A stretch of DNA of 49,025 nt. It comes from Bacteroidota bacterium (lineage in GTDB: Bacteria > Bacteroidota > Bacteroidia > Bacteroidales > Paludibacteraceae). The stretch lies in assembly GCA_017860345.1 (NCBI GenBank), contig JAFNAV010000016.1, positions 1 to 49,025 of the forward strand. Reading direction: 5' to 3'. Below are positions 18,217 to 32,050 of the stretch, piece by piece. The notes under the pieces are model-generated. The model made no database searches. It saw only the letters and a list, made by a program, of their open reading frames with translations, and was not told the DNA's origin. The position numbers and the translations under genes are program-made. Every line of letters begins with the position of its first letter. The first letter of the stretch is position 1.

Positions 18217-18370
18217 AATTTGTTTATAAAAGTAATGGGTGCAATAGGCAAACAGCCAATGCGTCGCTTGCTCGATATTTAGAAAATTTAGAAAGAGTAG
18301 ATAGCAGTAATGATGATAATTATATGCTAAATATGAAAATGATATAAATATTTGAAATAAAAAAAGATAG

Positions 18371-18447
18371 GCGTGAAGCGAGCATCCCGATAGCTATCGG
18401 GACTGGTTTAAACCAAAGGCCATGTCCATTTGCGAGTTTCATGCGAC
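18371..18447. repeat. Inverted-repeat element, copy 1 of 3
   Basis: Imperfect terminal inverted repeats gcgtgaagcgagcat and tgcgagtttcatgcgac enclose a perfect 18-bp palindrome (tcccgatagctatcggga, 18385-18402) and tggtttaaacca. It ends 27 nt before the GH8 start codon, so it would lie in the 5' leader. The rest of the 343-bp spacer holds only a short open stretch (see findings). Confidence 0.7.
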
Positions 18448-18474
18448 AACTAACAAAAAAAATAAAAAGAACAC

Positions 18475-19728
18475 ATGAAAAACACTTTTTTGTCTGTTGT
18501 AATGGCTTTGCTTCTCAGTTCTGCTTTATATGCTCAGAACGATGTTTGGCAAGCTACGCGAAAAAAGCCTGTAATCCCGGCTAAAGGGGCATTTTATACA
18601 GATGCCTACCGCAATGTTTTTGTAGAAGCCGGGTATAGTGGCACCGATGTGTCGGCCAAATTAGAGTTAATCTGGCAGCAACTTTTTTATGGCGATTCTC
18701 TTACACAAAGAGTTTATTATCCGGTAGGCACCGACGAAGCTTACATTTACGATACCGGAAACCGGGATGTACGTTCGGAAGGAATGTCGTATGGGATGAT
18801 GATTTGCGTACAAATGAATAAGCAGCATGAGTTTGACCGACTCTGGAAATGGGCTAAAACGCATATGCAGCATCAGTCAGGGGCGCGCAAAGGGTACTTT
18901 GCATGGCAAATGGACCGACATGGTAAAATCATAGATCCGGGCGCTGCTTCGGATGGCGAGGAATACATTGTCACTGCATTGATGTTAGCTGCCAATCGTT
19001 GGGGAAATGGCGTTGGCATTTACAACTATTCAAAAGAGGCCAACGAAATACTCCGGTTGGCTACAACTAAAGATAAGGGAGATAATAAGCCAATTACCAA
19101 CCTGTTTAATATCAGCGAAAAACAGGTGGTTTTTGTACCGTCGGACGAGGCCGACGATTTTACGGATCCTTCGTACCATTTGCCGGCTTTTTATGAACTG
19201 TGGGCGCTCTGGGCCGATTCCGATAATGCTTTTTGGAAGCAGGCAGCTAAGAAAAGTCGCTTGATGTTTCCGAAATTTGCTCATAAAGATACGGGGCTAA
19301 TGCCCGATTATGCCAATTTCGACGGTACACCCAAACATGTTGGTGGTCATGGCGATTTCCGGTTTGACGCATGGCGGTGCGTTATGAATATGGCTGTAGA
19401 TTATGCCTGGTTTAGAAAATCAGGTTCAGAACCTGAGCTGATAAACAAGATTCACAGATTCTTTATGAACCAGGGAATCAAAACTTATGGAAATCAATAT
19501 ACTGTTGAAGGCAAAAAATTAGATTTACCGCATTCGGCCGGATTGGTAGCATGCAATGCAGTAGGTGTGTTGGGTAGCAATCGGGTAGAGGCATGGCAGT
19601 TTATCGATGATTTTTACAATACTCCAATACCTTCGGGACTATACCGTTATTACGATGGATTGCTTTATTTTATAAGCTATCTGCATTTATCGGGCAATTT
19701 TAAAATATACAAGCCCGTTAAGCCGTAA
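18475..19728 (+). CDS. GH8 xylanolytic enzyme (exo-oligoxylanase Rex or endoxylanase)
   Basis: A 417-residue secreted GH8 (signal peptide ~1-21, ending ALYAQ) with the inverting (alpha/alpha)6 fold. General acid E102 is in DVRSEGMSYGMM, the subfamily motif is GAASDGEEY, and the probable base D298 is in FRFDAWR. Length and motifs fit the reducing-end xylose-releasing exo-oligoxylanase (Rex) branch as well as small endoxylanases, and sequence alone does not settle this. It would act on xylo-oligosaccharides in the periplasm. A second, divergent GH8 is at 33441. It begins a new block after repeat copy 1 and is followed by a XynE-like esterase 138 nt downstream. Confidence 0.92.
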   Translation: MKNTFLSVVMALLLSSALYAQNDVWQATRKKPVIPAKGAFYTDAYRNVFVEAGYSGTDVSAKLELIWQQLFYGDSLTQRVYYPVGTDEAYIYDTGNRDVRSEGMSYGMMICVQMNKQHEFDRLWKWAKTHMQHQSGARKGYFAWQMDRHGKIIDPGAASDGEEYIVTALMLAANRWGNGVGIYNYSKEANEILRLATTKDKGDNKPITNLFNISEKQVVFVPSDEADDFTDPSYHLPAFYELWALWADSDNAFWKQAAKKSRLMFPKFAHKDTGLMPDYANFDGTPKHVGGHGDFRFDAWRCVMNMAVDYAWFRKSGSEPELINKIHRFFMNQGIKTYGNQYTVEGKKLDLPHSAGLVACNAVGVLGSNRVEAWQFIDDFYNTPIPSGLYRYYDGLLYFISYLHLSGNFKIYKPVKP

Positions 19729-19866
19729 ATAACCTAAAACGATATGTGTGCTTTAAGGAATTATTACTCTTTATTGATTAATTGAGGCTCATTAATTATT
19801 CCGGTACTTACCGGGATAAAAATTGAAAATAACAAAGGTTTCTATCTATAAAACAATATAAAAAAA

Positions 19867-21093
19867 ATGATTACAACAAAACTCAAATCAGTATTATCCG
19901 TTGGTCTGTTGCTGACAATGCTATTGATGCCGGGTTTCTCAAATGCGAAATCTCCCGGTAAAAAAACATGGACCGGCACATGGGCTACTGCACCTCAACT
20001 GGTAGAACCTCACAACATGCCACCCGCTCCCGGTTTGGCCAACAATACGTTCAGGCAGATAGTCCGTGTATCCATTGGTGGCGATGTGGTGAGATTGCGC
20101 TTCACCAATTTATTCAGTAAAGAACCCGTAACGATGAAATCGGTGGCCATAGCTGTAGCGCAAGAAGGAAGCCTGGTAGAGGCATCTTCGCAGGTAAAGC
20201 TGAAATTTAAGAAGAAACATACGGTAACCATGTTGCCGGGAACTGAGGTTGTTTCTGACCCATTGAAGTTTAAGCTGGCTCCCGGGTCAAAAGTAGCCAT
20301 CACTATTGCTTTTGGTAATGTGTCTGCCGATATTACAGGTCACCCAGGTTCGAGAACTACTTCGTATATCCTGACCGGCGAAAATGTACTATCTGTTGAT
20401 TTTGCAGGAGCTACCCCTACCGATCATTGGTATATCATTAATGGTATTGATGTACAAACATCTAAAAAAGCAGCTGCGGTGGCTGTTTTGGGCAATTCTA
20501 TTGCTGATGGCCGTGGCTCGGGAATCAACAAACAGAATCGCTGGCCCGATATTTTGTCGGAAAGATTGTTGAAAAACACGGATACAAAACAAGTTGGGGT
20601 GCTGAATTTAGGGATTGGCGGCAACTGCGTTTTGCGTGGCGGATTAGGCCCTACGGCATTAAATCGCTTCGACCGTGATATATTATCGCAAAGTAATGTA
20701 AAATGGCTTATTATATCCATAGGGGTAAACGACTTAGGTGGTTTGAGGACTGCCGAAGATGCACCTAAATTGGTGGAAGATTTAATCAATGCTTACAATC
20801 TGTTGATTGACAAGGCACATGCCAAAGGTATTAAAGTATACGGAGCCACGATACTTCCTTTTGCAAAATCATTTTACGATAAAGATTTTAGATTAGAAGC
20901 ACGCGAAAAGGTAAACGAATGGATTAGAATCAGCGGGCGGTTCGATGCAGTGATTGACTTTGATTCGTTGATGCACCAGTCGGACAACCCGGCAACAATT
21001 TGGCCGGATATGCACGATAATGATTTTTTGCATCCCAATCAGGCCGGATACCGGAAAATGGGAGAGTTTATTGATCTTAATCTTTTTAAATAA
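19867..21093 (+). CDS. SGNH hydrolase, XynE-like acyl/acetyl esterase
   Basis: A 408-residue secreted protein (signal peptide ~1-27, ending GFSNA). The N-terminal beta region (TWTGTWATAPQLVEPHNMPP) and the SGNH domain from ~200 match the XynE-like subgroup first known from a Prevotella xylanase cluster. The blocks are: nucleophile S211 in AVLGNSIADGRGSG, Gly in LGIGGN, Asn in ISIGVNDLGG, and D386/H389 in DNDFLHPNQAGYRKMG. The first block reads GNS instead of the common GDS, a variant I believe occurs in this subgroup. It probably deacetylates xylan or oligosaccharides, but the acyl group is inferred from context only. A repeat copy (21100) and a strong terminator (21280) follow. Confidence 0.87.
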   Translation: MITTKLKSVLSVGLLLTMLLMPGFSNAKSPGKKTWTGTWATAPQLVEPHNMPPAPGLANNTFRQIVRVSIGGDVVRLRFTNLFSKEPVTMKSVAIAVAQEGSLVEASSQVKLKFKKKHTVTMLPGTEVVSDPLKFKLAPGSKVAITIAFGNVSADITGHPGSRTTSYILTGENVLSVDFAGATPTDHWYIINGIDVQTSKKAAAVAVLGNSIADGRGSGINKQNRWPDILSERLLKNTDTKQVGVLNLGIGGNCVLRGGLGPTALNRFDRDILSQSNVKWLIISIGVNDLGGLRTAEDAPKLVEDLINAYNLLIDKAHAKGIKVYGATILPFAKSFYDKDFRLEAREKVNEWIRISGRFDAVIDFDSLMHQSDNPATIWPDMHDNDFLHPNQAGYRKMGEFIDLNLFK

Positions 21094-21099
21094 ACACCT

Positions 21100-21178
21100 G
21101 CGTGAAACGAGCATTAAAAACAGAGCCTTAAACAAAATACCATTTCCCGATAGCTATGAGATGCGAGTTTTATGTGAT
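21100..21178. repeat. Inverted-repeat element, copy 2 of 3
   Basis: Ends gcgtgaaacgagcat and atgcgagttttatgtgat are the same imperfect terminal inverted repeats as in copies 1 and 3. The interior keeps tcccgatagctat, a broken form of the copy 1 palindrome. It starts 6 nt after the esterase stop codon. Confidence 0.65.
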
Positions 21179-21279
21179 AATTAACTAAGAAATGAACGCA
21201 TAAGATTTTTAATTTAAATAAGCATTTGCAAGCAAAAGCGCTTGTTAAAAAAGGTAGTAATTGGTATATTGTATTTTTC

Positions 21280-21343
21280 AGGGTTGTTCGATAGAGTATG
21301 AAAAAGCAAGAACACATATGCTCTGCGAACAACCCTTTCTTTT
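21280..21343 (+). terminator. Rho-independent terminator after the GH8-esterase block
   Basis: A perfect 11-bp stem agggttgttcg / cgaacaaccct (21280-21290, 21326-21336) is extended inward by agagtatg / catatgctct and followed by a T-rich run (ttctttt). Between it and 21842 (about 500 bp) there is only AT-rich sequence with one promoter-like box. Confidence 0.85.
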
Positions 21344-21696
21344 GTAAGTTATCCTTGAATTACTCATTACTGAATTACCTCCGGATTCGAAATATAGTTG
21401 TGAATTATTCAAGTATAATTTTTTTTGACTAAAAAAGATTCTTTATTTAAAGCTTTCATGCTTTGCAAAACTTCATTTTCTTTTAGTTGAATATTTGTTA
21501 ATATTTTTAGGGTTTTGGTTGTCAGAGTTTATTCTCCTAACTCCATAATATATAGTTGTTTGTTTACATCGTAAACAATTTTTTTTTGATTTGTTTCAGT
21601 AGCATAAAAACAGATATGTTAATATAGTGGCCTTTTCATTATCTGAAAATGAAAACTATATATCTAAAATTAAAAAATTAAATATAAACACTTTTA

Positions 21697-21704
21697 TAAA
21701 TTTG
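21697..21704 (+). promoter_or_regulatory. Possible -7 box upstream of the esterase operon
   Basis: TAAATTTG matches TAnnTTTG, about 140 nt before the start codon at 21843. No convincing TTTG at the -33 position was found. A new promoter is expected here because a strong terminator lies upstream. Confidence 0.3.
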
Positions 21705-21827
21705 TCGTATAAAAATCCGGCGTATGGATTCATGTTTTTTACTTTATCCCTCCAATATTTTTTTGATCTAATCTTTTAAGGGTGATTCAGTAAAATAACC
21801 AAAAGAATAATCTTAATCAGTTTCTAA

Positions 21828-24701
<2,874 letters not shown>

Positions 24702-24713
24702 TCTGTGTTGAGT

Positions 24714-26732
24714 ATGAAAATAAATTCACTTGTTAAAGTTCTTGTATTGATGTTGGGGATTATTTATAGTTTGAATATAAGTGCTGCGGTAAATACAACC
24801 TTGCCTCAACTCCACGTAGAAGGACGATTCTTGAAAGACCCTGATGGAAATATTGTGAATTTAAAGGGATTTGCTCAAACATATAGCCCGTTTTTTAATA
24901 GTTATGGTTGGGATAATTATGATGTGCCAGGATGCCTTAGTTACAACAAGTCGCTTATAATCAATATGCAGGAAGTAGGATGGAAAGTTAATTTTGTGCG
25001 TTTGCATATGGATCCGTATTGGAGTAATTTTCCGGGATGTAGTGGTAGATATGAGGGTGAGGAATGTTTCAGCGAAACTCGTTTCAAAAAATATCTCGAC
25101 GAAGTTTTTATCCCAATGGCCGAATTCTGTGTCTCAAAAGGCTTGTATGTGGTGATGCGCCCTCCCGGGGTTTTTCCTGAGAAAATTTCGGTAGATGATG
25201 TTTATAATAAATACCTCATTCAGGTATGGGATATTGTTAGCAATCACCCAAAACTAAAAAATCATCCTAATATCATGTTTGAACTTGGGAATGAACCTAT
25301 TCAAATTCTTGGAACGGATGGTAATTATGGAAGTGATGGAGATGCTAAATTTGTGAATTTGCAAAAATACATGCAAGCCATTGTGGACGTAATCCGGAAT
25401 AACGGCGCTGACAATATCCTCTGGATACCGGGTTTAGCCTGGCAACAATCCTATTCTGGATACCTTAAATATCCTGTTGTAGGGAACAATCTGGGGTATG
25501 CAATCCACCTTTATCCGGGATGGTTTGGTAGTTCCAATGGGTATATGTCGTTCCAGAGAGAATGGGATAGCGCAATTAAGCCCGTGGCTGAGATTTCTCC
25601 GATTATGGTCACAGAAATGGACTGGGCACCGGAAAAATACGACTCTTCGTGGGGAAAAAGCACTACCGGAATAGTTGGAGGTGATGGTTTTGGAGCTAAC
25701 TTTAAATATATTACTGATAATTCGGAAAATGTAAGTTGGCTGATTTTTACCGATGCAGCAAAATTAGCCGAATTTAAGGATGAAGCACCTGCTGCGGGGG
25801 TTCCTTACACTTTCCTGACTGATCCGGAAGCCTGTCCGTGGCAGGCATATCACTGGTATAAGGAATATGCTAATCCTACAGCAAGAGTAGTTACTAATCT
25901 TGAAATCCTGGGTGGTAATTTAAAACCGGTTGATGATGGACAGACGATGCCGGTAGCTATAGGCAGCGATTTCTATTTGTTGGTAAAGGCTACATATGCC
26001 GATGGCTATACCGATTATGTTAGCCACAAATCAACTTATCAAAGCAACAATACTGCTGTAGCCACTGCTACTTTAGGACGAATTACATCGCATCAGTTAG
26101 GAACGGCCAAGGTTACGGTAAGCTATGGTGGATTCCAAAAAGAGGTTTCTATTAAAACGTCATATTTTCTTCTTTTATCCGAAGCTATGAACCTGACCAT
26201 GTTTGGAAACAATACTTTTGACAACGCCACCCGAACACTTCATCTTACGCAATATGGGCAAGCAGGGTGGAGCTTCCCGAATGGAGTCGATTTGTCAGGA
26301 TTTAAATATCTGGTTTTCAAATTTGGAAACTATAATTATCCATGGGGAACTCATATCCGAATTAAAGATGGTGGTACCGAATCAAAAGAATATAAGTGGG
26401 AAGGTAAAAAAGAGTTGATGATAGATCTCAGAACTATTACTACCGAACAAGGAGAGACTATTTCGCCTAAACATATCACGGCAGTCAGATTCTGGTCGGG
26501 TGGGGGCGATTACGTTATTGATAACATATATGTTACTAATGATGATGCTGGAGGTGAAGAAGTGACCGGACTGGACAATATTGTTACTTCTGGTAACGAA
26601 AATGATATGGTAGATGTTTACTCAGTAATAGGTAAACTGATTAAGAAAAGGGTTAGACGTGCAGATGCTTTGTTGGAACTTCCTAATGGTGCGTATATAG
26701 TAGACGGTAAGAAAGTATTGATTGTACGCTGA
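24714..26732 (+). CDS. GH5 family endoglycanase with Ig-like, CBM-like and sorting-type C-terminal domains
   Basis: A 672-residue secreted protein (signal peptide ~1-24). The GH5 barrel (~30-390) contains VRLHMDPYW, acid/base E194 (MFELGNEPIQI), AIHLYPGW and nucleophile E301 (IMVTEMDWAPE). Residues ~392-480 look like a bacterial Ig-like (Big) domain. Residues ~485-620 form a beta-sandwich resembling a carbohydrate-binding module. The last ~45 residues (VDVYSVIGKLIKKRV, then LPNGAYIVDGKKVLIV) resemble the C-terminal sorting domain of type IX-secreted or surface-attached Bacteroidota proteins. The substrate (xylan, glucan or mannan) cannot be read directly. Context suggests a hemicellulose backbone. 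The ATG at 24714 is chosen over an upstream GTG at 24705. It follows the double esterase by 12 nt. Confidence 0.83.
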   Translation: MKINSLVKVLVLMLGIIYSLNISAAVNTTLPQLHVEGRFLKDPDGNIVNLKGFAQTYSPFFNSYGWDNYDVPGCLSYNKSLIINMQEVGWKVNFVRLHMDPYWSNFPGCSGRYEGEECFSETRFKKYLDEVFIPMAEFCVSKGLYVVMRPPGVFPEKISVDDVYNKYLIQVWDIVSNHPKLKNHPNIMFELGNEPIQILGTDGNYGSDGDAKFVNLQKYMQAIVDVIRNNGADNILWIPGLAWQQSYSGYLKYPVVGNNLGYAIHLYPGWFGSSNGYMSFQREWDSAIKPVAEISPIMVTEMDWAPEKYDSSWGKSTTGIVGGDGFGANFKYITDNSENVSWLIFTDAAKLAEFKDEAPAAGVPYTFLTDPEACPWQAYHWYKEYANPTARVVTNLEILGGNLKPVDDGQTMPVAIGSDFYLLVKATYADGYTDYVSHKSTYQSNNTAVATATLGRITSHQLGTAKVTVSYGGFQKEVSIKTSYFLLLSEAMNLTMFGNNTFDNATRTLHLTQYGQAGWSFPNGVDLSGFKYLVFKFGNYNYPWGTHIRIKDGGTESKEYKWEGKKELMIDLRTITTEQGETISPKHITAVRFWSGGGDYVIDNIYVTNDDAGGEEVTGLDNIVTSGNENDMVDVYSVIGKLIKKRVRRADALLELPNGAYIVDGKKVLIVR

Positions 26733-26804
26733 TGAAATCAACAGAATGCCGTAATCAGATATTGGACATAATAATAAAATAAAACGCCATTAGAAACGAA
26801 TATG

Positions 26805-26853
26805 ACAAGATTTAATCAAGCCGATAATGGTCGTCAGAATAAATCTTGTTTTA
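26805..26853 (+). terminator. Possible terminator after GH5
   Basis: The perfect 9-bp stem acaagattt / aaatcttgt (26805-26813, 26841-26849) has a 27-nt loop and is followed by tttt. The large loop lowers confidence. It lies between GH5 and the next esterase, 37 nt before that gene. Confidence 0.5.
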
Positions 26854-26887
26854 TACGCTCCGTCAGGCAAATAAAAAAACAATTTAA

Positions 26888-28000
<1,113 letters not shown>

Positions 28001-28042
28001 GTGAATGGCTTTTTTTTATTCAGATGACTTTAAATTAAATAA

Positions 28043-29212
<1,170 letters not shown>

Positions 29213-29229
29213 TTTTCAGGTTTAAATTC

Positions 29230-30150
29230 ATGATGAAAAAATATGTATTGATCGTATTGGCGACTCTTGCTATAAATTGCTTTGCTCAGGACTACTCCCA
29301 AAGCTGGAAAGACCTGAATTATGCAGGCGATTCTGCGGTATATCACCGGTTGGATATTTATCTGCCTAAGGCCGAGAAGAAAAGCTATCCCGTGGTGGTT
29401 TATATTTATGGAAGTGCGTGGTTCTCGAATAGTTCCAAGGGTGCCGACCTCAATACGGTGGGCAAAGCCTTGCTGGATGCGGGCTTTGCCGTAGTAATGC
29501 CCAATCACCGTTCGAGCATGGACGCTAAGTTCCCTGCTCCTATGAACGATATTAAAGCTGCTATTCGTTTTGTGCGTGCCAATGCGGATAAATATCGGCT
29601 CGACACCACTTTTGTCGGTATTTCAGGAAGTTCGTCGGGCGGAAATATGGCAGCCATGGCCGGTACTTCCCGAAACGTCAGGAAACAAACTTCGGGTGCG
29701 GTTACCCTTGATATTGAAGGAAATGTTGGTCCTAACACCCGGTTCAGCAGCTCGGTAGATGCTGTGGTGGACTGGTTTGGCCCCACCAACATGCTGGTGA
29801 TGGATTCGTGCGGAGGCACGGATTTTATTCACAATGCCCCCAACTCTCCAGCTTCGGCATATATCGGTGGCCCTATTCAGGACAATAAGGACAAATGCCT
29901 GTTGGCCAGTCCTATCACTTACGTAGATCCTTCCGATCCACCTTTTCTGATTTTTCATGGCGACAAAGATCGGGTAGTGCCACATTGCCAGAGCGAATTG
30001 CTTTACGAAGCGCTCCAAAAGGCAAAGGTGACAAGCCGTTTCTTCCTTGTGCAGGGTGGTCAGCATGGCCCGGGAGTGCATGTGGCTGAAAATTTAAAAT
30101 TGATGGTCGATTTTTTTACTGATAATTTACCTAAAAAACATTCAGATTGA
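29230..30150 (+). CDS. Secreted alpha/beta-hydrolase, BD-FAE/acetylesterase-like
   Basis: A 306-residue protein with a signal peptide (~1-20, ending NCFAQ). Nucleophile S135 lies in GISGSSSGGNM, the acid is D247 (FHGDKDRVVPH) and the base is H279 (VQGGQHGPG). The usual HGGxW oxyanion motif of this hydrolase branch is replaced by YGSAWF (VVVYIYGSAWFSNSS). The enzyme probably cleaves acetyl or aromatic esters from xylo-oligosaccharides, but the substrate is inferred from neighbours. The start is one of two adjacent ATG codons (29230, 29233). A longer open frame from 29158 overlaps the preceding gene and is rejected. Confidence 0.85.
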   Translation: MMKKYVLIVLATLAINCFAQDYSQSWKDLNYAGDSAVYHRLDIYLPKAEKKSYPVVVYIYGSAWFSNSSKGADLNTVGKALLDAGFAVVMPNHRSSMDAKFPAPMNDIKAAIRFVRANADKYRLDTTFVGISGSSSGGNMAAMAGTSRNVRKQTSGAVTLDIEGNVGPNTRFSSSVDAVVDWFGPTNMLVMDSCGGTDFIHNAPNSPASAYIGGPIQDNKDKCLLASPITYVDPSDPPFLIFHGDKDRVVPHCQSELLYEALQKAKVTSRFFLVQGGQHGPGVHVAENLKLMVDFFTDNLPKKHSD

Positions 30151-30230
30151 AATCAACAACACTGAATTCAGTATCGATTTAAACATATGATTAATTGAGT
30201 AATATTTAATGATATATTTTCAAATACAAT

Positions 30231-30344
30231 AGTTCACATAGCCATTATGGAAGAAAAAAACTTAGTTCACATAGTAAAAGTATCTGACGATACTTTTGCC
30301 AGGCATGAAATTATCCCGATTTTCGGAATAATGCTATGTGTGCT
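30231..30344. repeat. Nested inverted repeats in the spacer before the GH43-CBM6 block
   Basis: The outer arms agttcacatagccattat and the complement of ataatgctatgtgtgct face each other. Inside are a perfect hairpin aaaagtatc-tgac-gatactttt (30276-30297) and ttatcccgattttcggaataa (30311-30331). The sequence agttcacatag also occurs twice in direct orientation (30231 and 30264). It may be a small mobile or regulatory element, or a set of hairpins acting as terminator for the esterase operon. Confidence 0.5.
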
Positions 30345-30360
30345 TAGTATTATTTTCTAA
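30247..30360 (+). CDS. Possible small membrane peptide (37 aa), uncertain
   Basis: An ATG at 30247 opens a 37-codon frame: a charged N-terminal half (MEEKNLVHIVKVSDDTFARH) followed by a hydrophobic segment (IFGIMLCVLSIIF) and stop. The layout resembles a single-pass micropeptide. However, it lies entirely inside the nested inverted repeats, has no visible ribosome-binding site and has no recognised relatives. It may be chance. Confidence 0.22.
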   Translation: MEEKNLVHIVKVSDDTFARHEIIPIFGIMLCVLSIIF

Positions 30361-30510
30361 ATTAAAAACTACTGTGGACTATGTGTCAAAAACATATCAA
30401 TAATTATTATTGAGCACTTATGCTTTTTCAAATTGAATCAAATCAAATAAATATCAACTAAATAATTATACAAACATTAAATAGATTTTTCTATAAAAAA
30501 CTAAAGGAAC

Positions 30511-30580
30511 GCATGAAACGAGCATGAATACGAGTATTCACCAAAGATAGTGAAAATTTGACATGCGAGTTCCATACGAC
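30511..30580. repeat. Inverted-repeat element, copy 3 of 3
   Basis: The ends gcatgaaacgagcat and atgcgagttccatacgac match copies 1 and 2. The interior differs but has its own hairpin, tgaatac-ga-gtattca (30525-30540), at about the place of the copy 1 palindrome. It ends 24 nt before the GH43 start codon at 30605, similar to copy 1 before GH8. Confidence 0.65.
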
Positions 30581-30604
30581 CTTAAAAAAAACAATTATTT
30601 ACGT

Positions 30605-31957
30605 ATGAAAATAATTAATCGCCTCTCCATTATTTTGCTTCTGTTTTTGGGAGTTAGCCAGTATGTATCGGCCGACTACCCCATTGCTTCACATCGTTAT
30701 CTGGCCGATCCGGGAGCATTGGTTTATAATGGTAGAGTATATCTCTATTGCTCAAATGACGACGATAATCCTTCCGGCGAAAGAAGTAGTTATGAAATGC
30801 ATTCTATCGTTTGTATATCCAGTAGCGATATGAAAAACTGGACCGATCACGGTGTTGTTTTTCAGGTGCCGCAAGATGCCAGCTGGGCACCTAAAAGTTG
30901 GGCGCCTTCGCCAGCCACCCGGGATGGAAAGGTATTTCTGTACTTTGGCAACGGGGGCAATGGTATAGGGGTGGCAATGGCCAATAACCCTCTGGGGCCT
31001 TTCAAAGATCCGATTGGGAAAGCATTGGTTAGCTCCAGCACTCCGGGCGTTATGCCTGCCCGAAATATGTGGCTTTTCGACCCTATGACTTTTATTGACG
31101 ATGACGGACAGGCTTACATGTACTTCGGAGGCAATGGCGATGATAATGTGCGGGTTATCAAGCTCAACAAAGACATGATCAGTGTAGACGGACCTGCTAT
31201 TCAGCTTACGGCTAAAAACTTCTTCGAAGCTTCGTGGATGCACAAAAACAATGGAATCTACTACTTTTCTTATTCTTCGAACCCAAGAGCCGAAATGAGA
31301 ATCGATTACATGAAAAGCGATAACCCCATATCAGGCTTTACTTATGGAGGAATTGTATCCAAACAACCTCCTATGAACGACAATAACAATCATCAGGCTA
31401 TTTTCAGGTTTAACGATGTATGGTATCAGGCTTATCATAACCGGATAGTAGCCAAACAAGCCCATGTTCCACCTGTTTACAAACGTAATATCTGCTTGGA
31501 TACATTCAGGCACAATGCTGATGGTACTATTGAAATTATGACCAATACCGTTGATGGAGTAAAACAAGTGGGCTACCTTAACCCTTACCAAAGAACCGAA
31601 GCGGAAACTTTTAATGCACAAAGCGGTATCAAAACTGAAGTTTGCGTCAATGGTGGAATGAATTTGTGTAATATCGAAAATGGTGACTGGATAAAGATCA
31701 AAGGGGTGGATTTTGGGAAAACAGGTACAAAATCTTTCAGCGCATGTGTAGCTGGTAATGGTGGCACAATTGAAATTATCCTCGACAATCCGGCCAATAA
31801 GCCCATAGCCACTTGTAAAGTTACCAACAGCGAAATACAAAAATGGCATACCGAAATTTACAAAATAAGCAAAATAACCGGTGTTCACGATGTATTTCTG
31901 AAATTTACGGGTAAAGGAGCTAATTTGTTTAATTTTGACTGGTGGAAATTTTCATAA
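30605..31957 (+). CDS. GH43-CBM6 arabinofuranosidase/xylosidase
   Basis: A 450-residue secreted protein (signal peptide ~1-23, ending YVSAD). The GH43 propeller (~25-320) has base D35 (LADPGALVY), D159 (LFDPMTFIDDDGQAYMYFG) and acid E208 (FFEASWMHKNNGIYYFSYS). A CBM6 (~330-450) begins at NPYQRTEAETF and ends FNFDWWKFS. CBM6-linked GH43 enzymes typically release arabinofuranose from arabinoxylan, so that activity is preferred here. It opens a six-gene block. The frame is open from 30563, but the ATG at 30605 gives the signal peptide. Repeat copy 3 lies just upstream. Confidence 0.9.
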   Translation: MKIINRLSIILLLFLGVSQYVSADYPIASHRYLADPGALVYNGRVYLYCSNDDDNPSGERSSYEMHSIVCISSSDMKNWTDHGVVFQVPQDASWAPKSWAPSPATRDGKVFLYFGNGGNGIGVAMANNPLGPFKDPIGKALVSSSTPGVMPARNMWLFDPMTFIDDDGQAYMYFGGNGDDNVRVIKLNKDMISVDGPAIQLTAKNFFEASWMHKNNGIYYFSYSSNPRAEMRIDYMKSDNPISGFTYGGIVSKQPPMNDNNNHQAIFRFNDVWYQAYHNRIVAKQAHVPPVYKRNICLDTFRHNADGTIEIMTNTVDGVKQVGYLNPYQRTEAETFNAQSGIKTEVCVNGGMNLCNIENGDWIKIKGVDFGKTGTKSFSACVAGNGGTIEIILDNPANKPIATCKVTNSEIQKWHTEIYKISKITGVHDVFLKFTGKGANLFNFDWWKFS

Positions 31958-32050
31958 TAAACACTTATACAATACATTAAAAAGAATCAAGTGTCCTTTT
32001 TTTAAGATATGGACCATACATAGTTTAAGACAACATTCATATAAATCAAC

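Noticed and set aside
20500..20530. Loss of the catalytic site in the XynE-like esterase because GDS is replaced by GNS
   Set aside because: The nucleophilic serine and the downstream Gly, Asn, Asp and His blocks are all present, and I believe the Asn variant occurs in this subgroup, so inactivity is not indicated.
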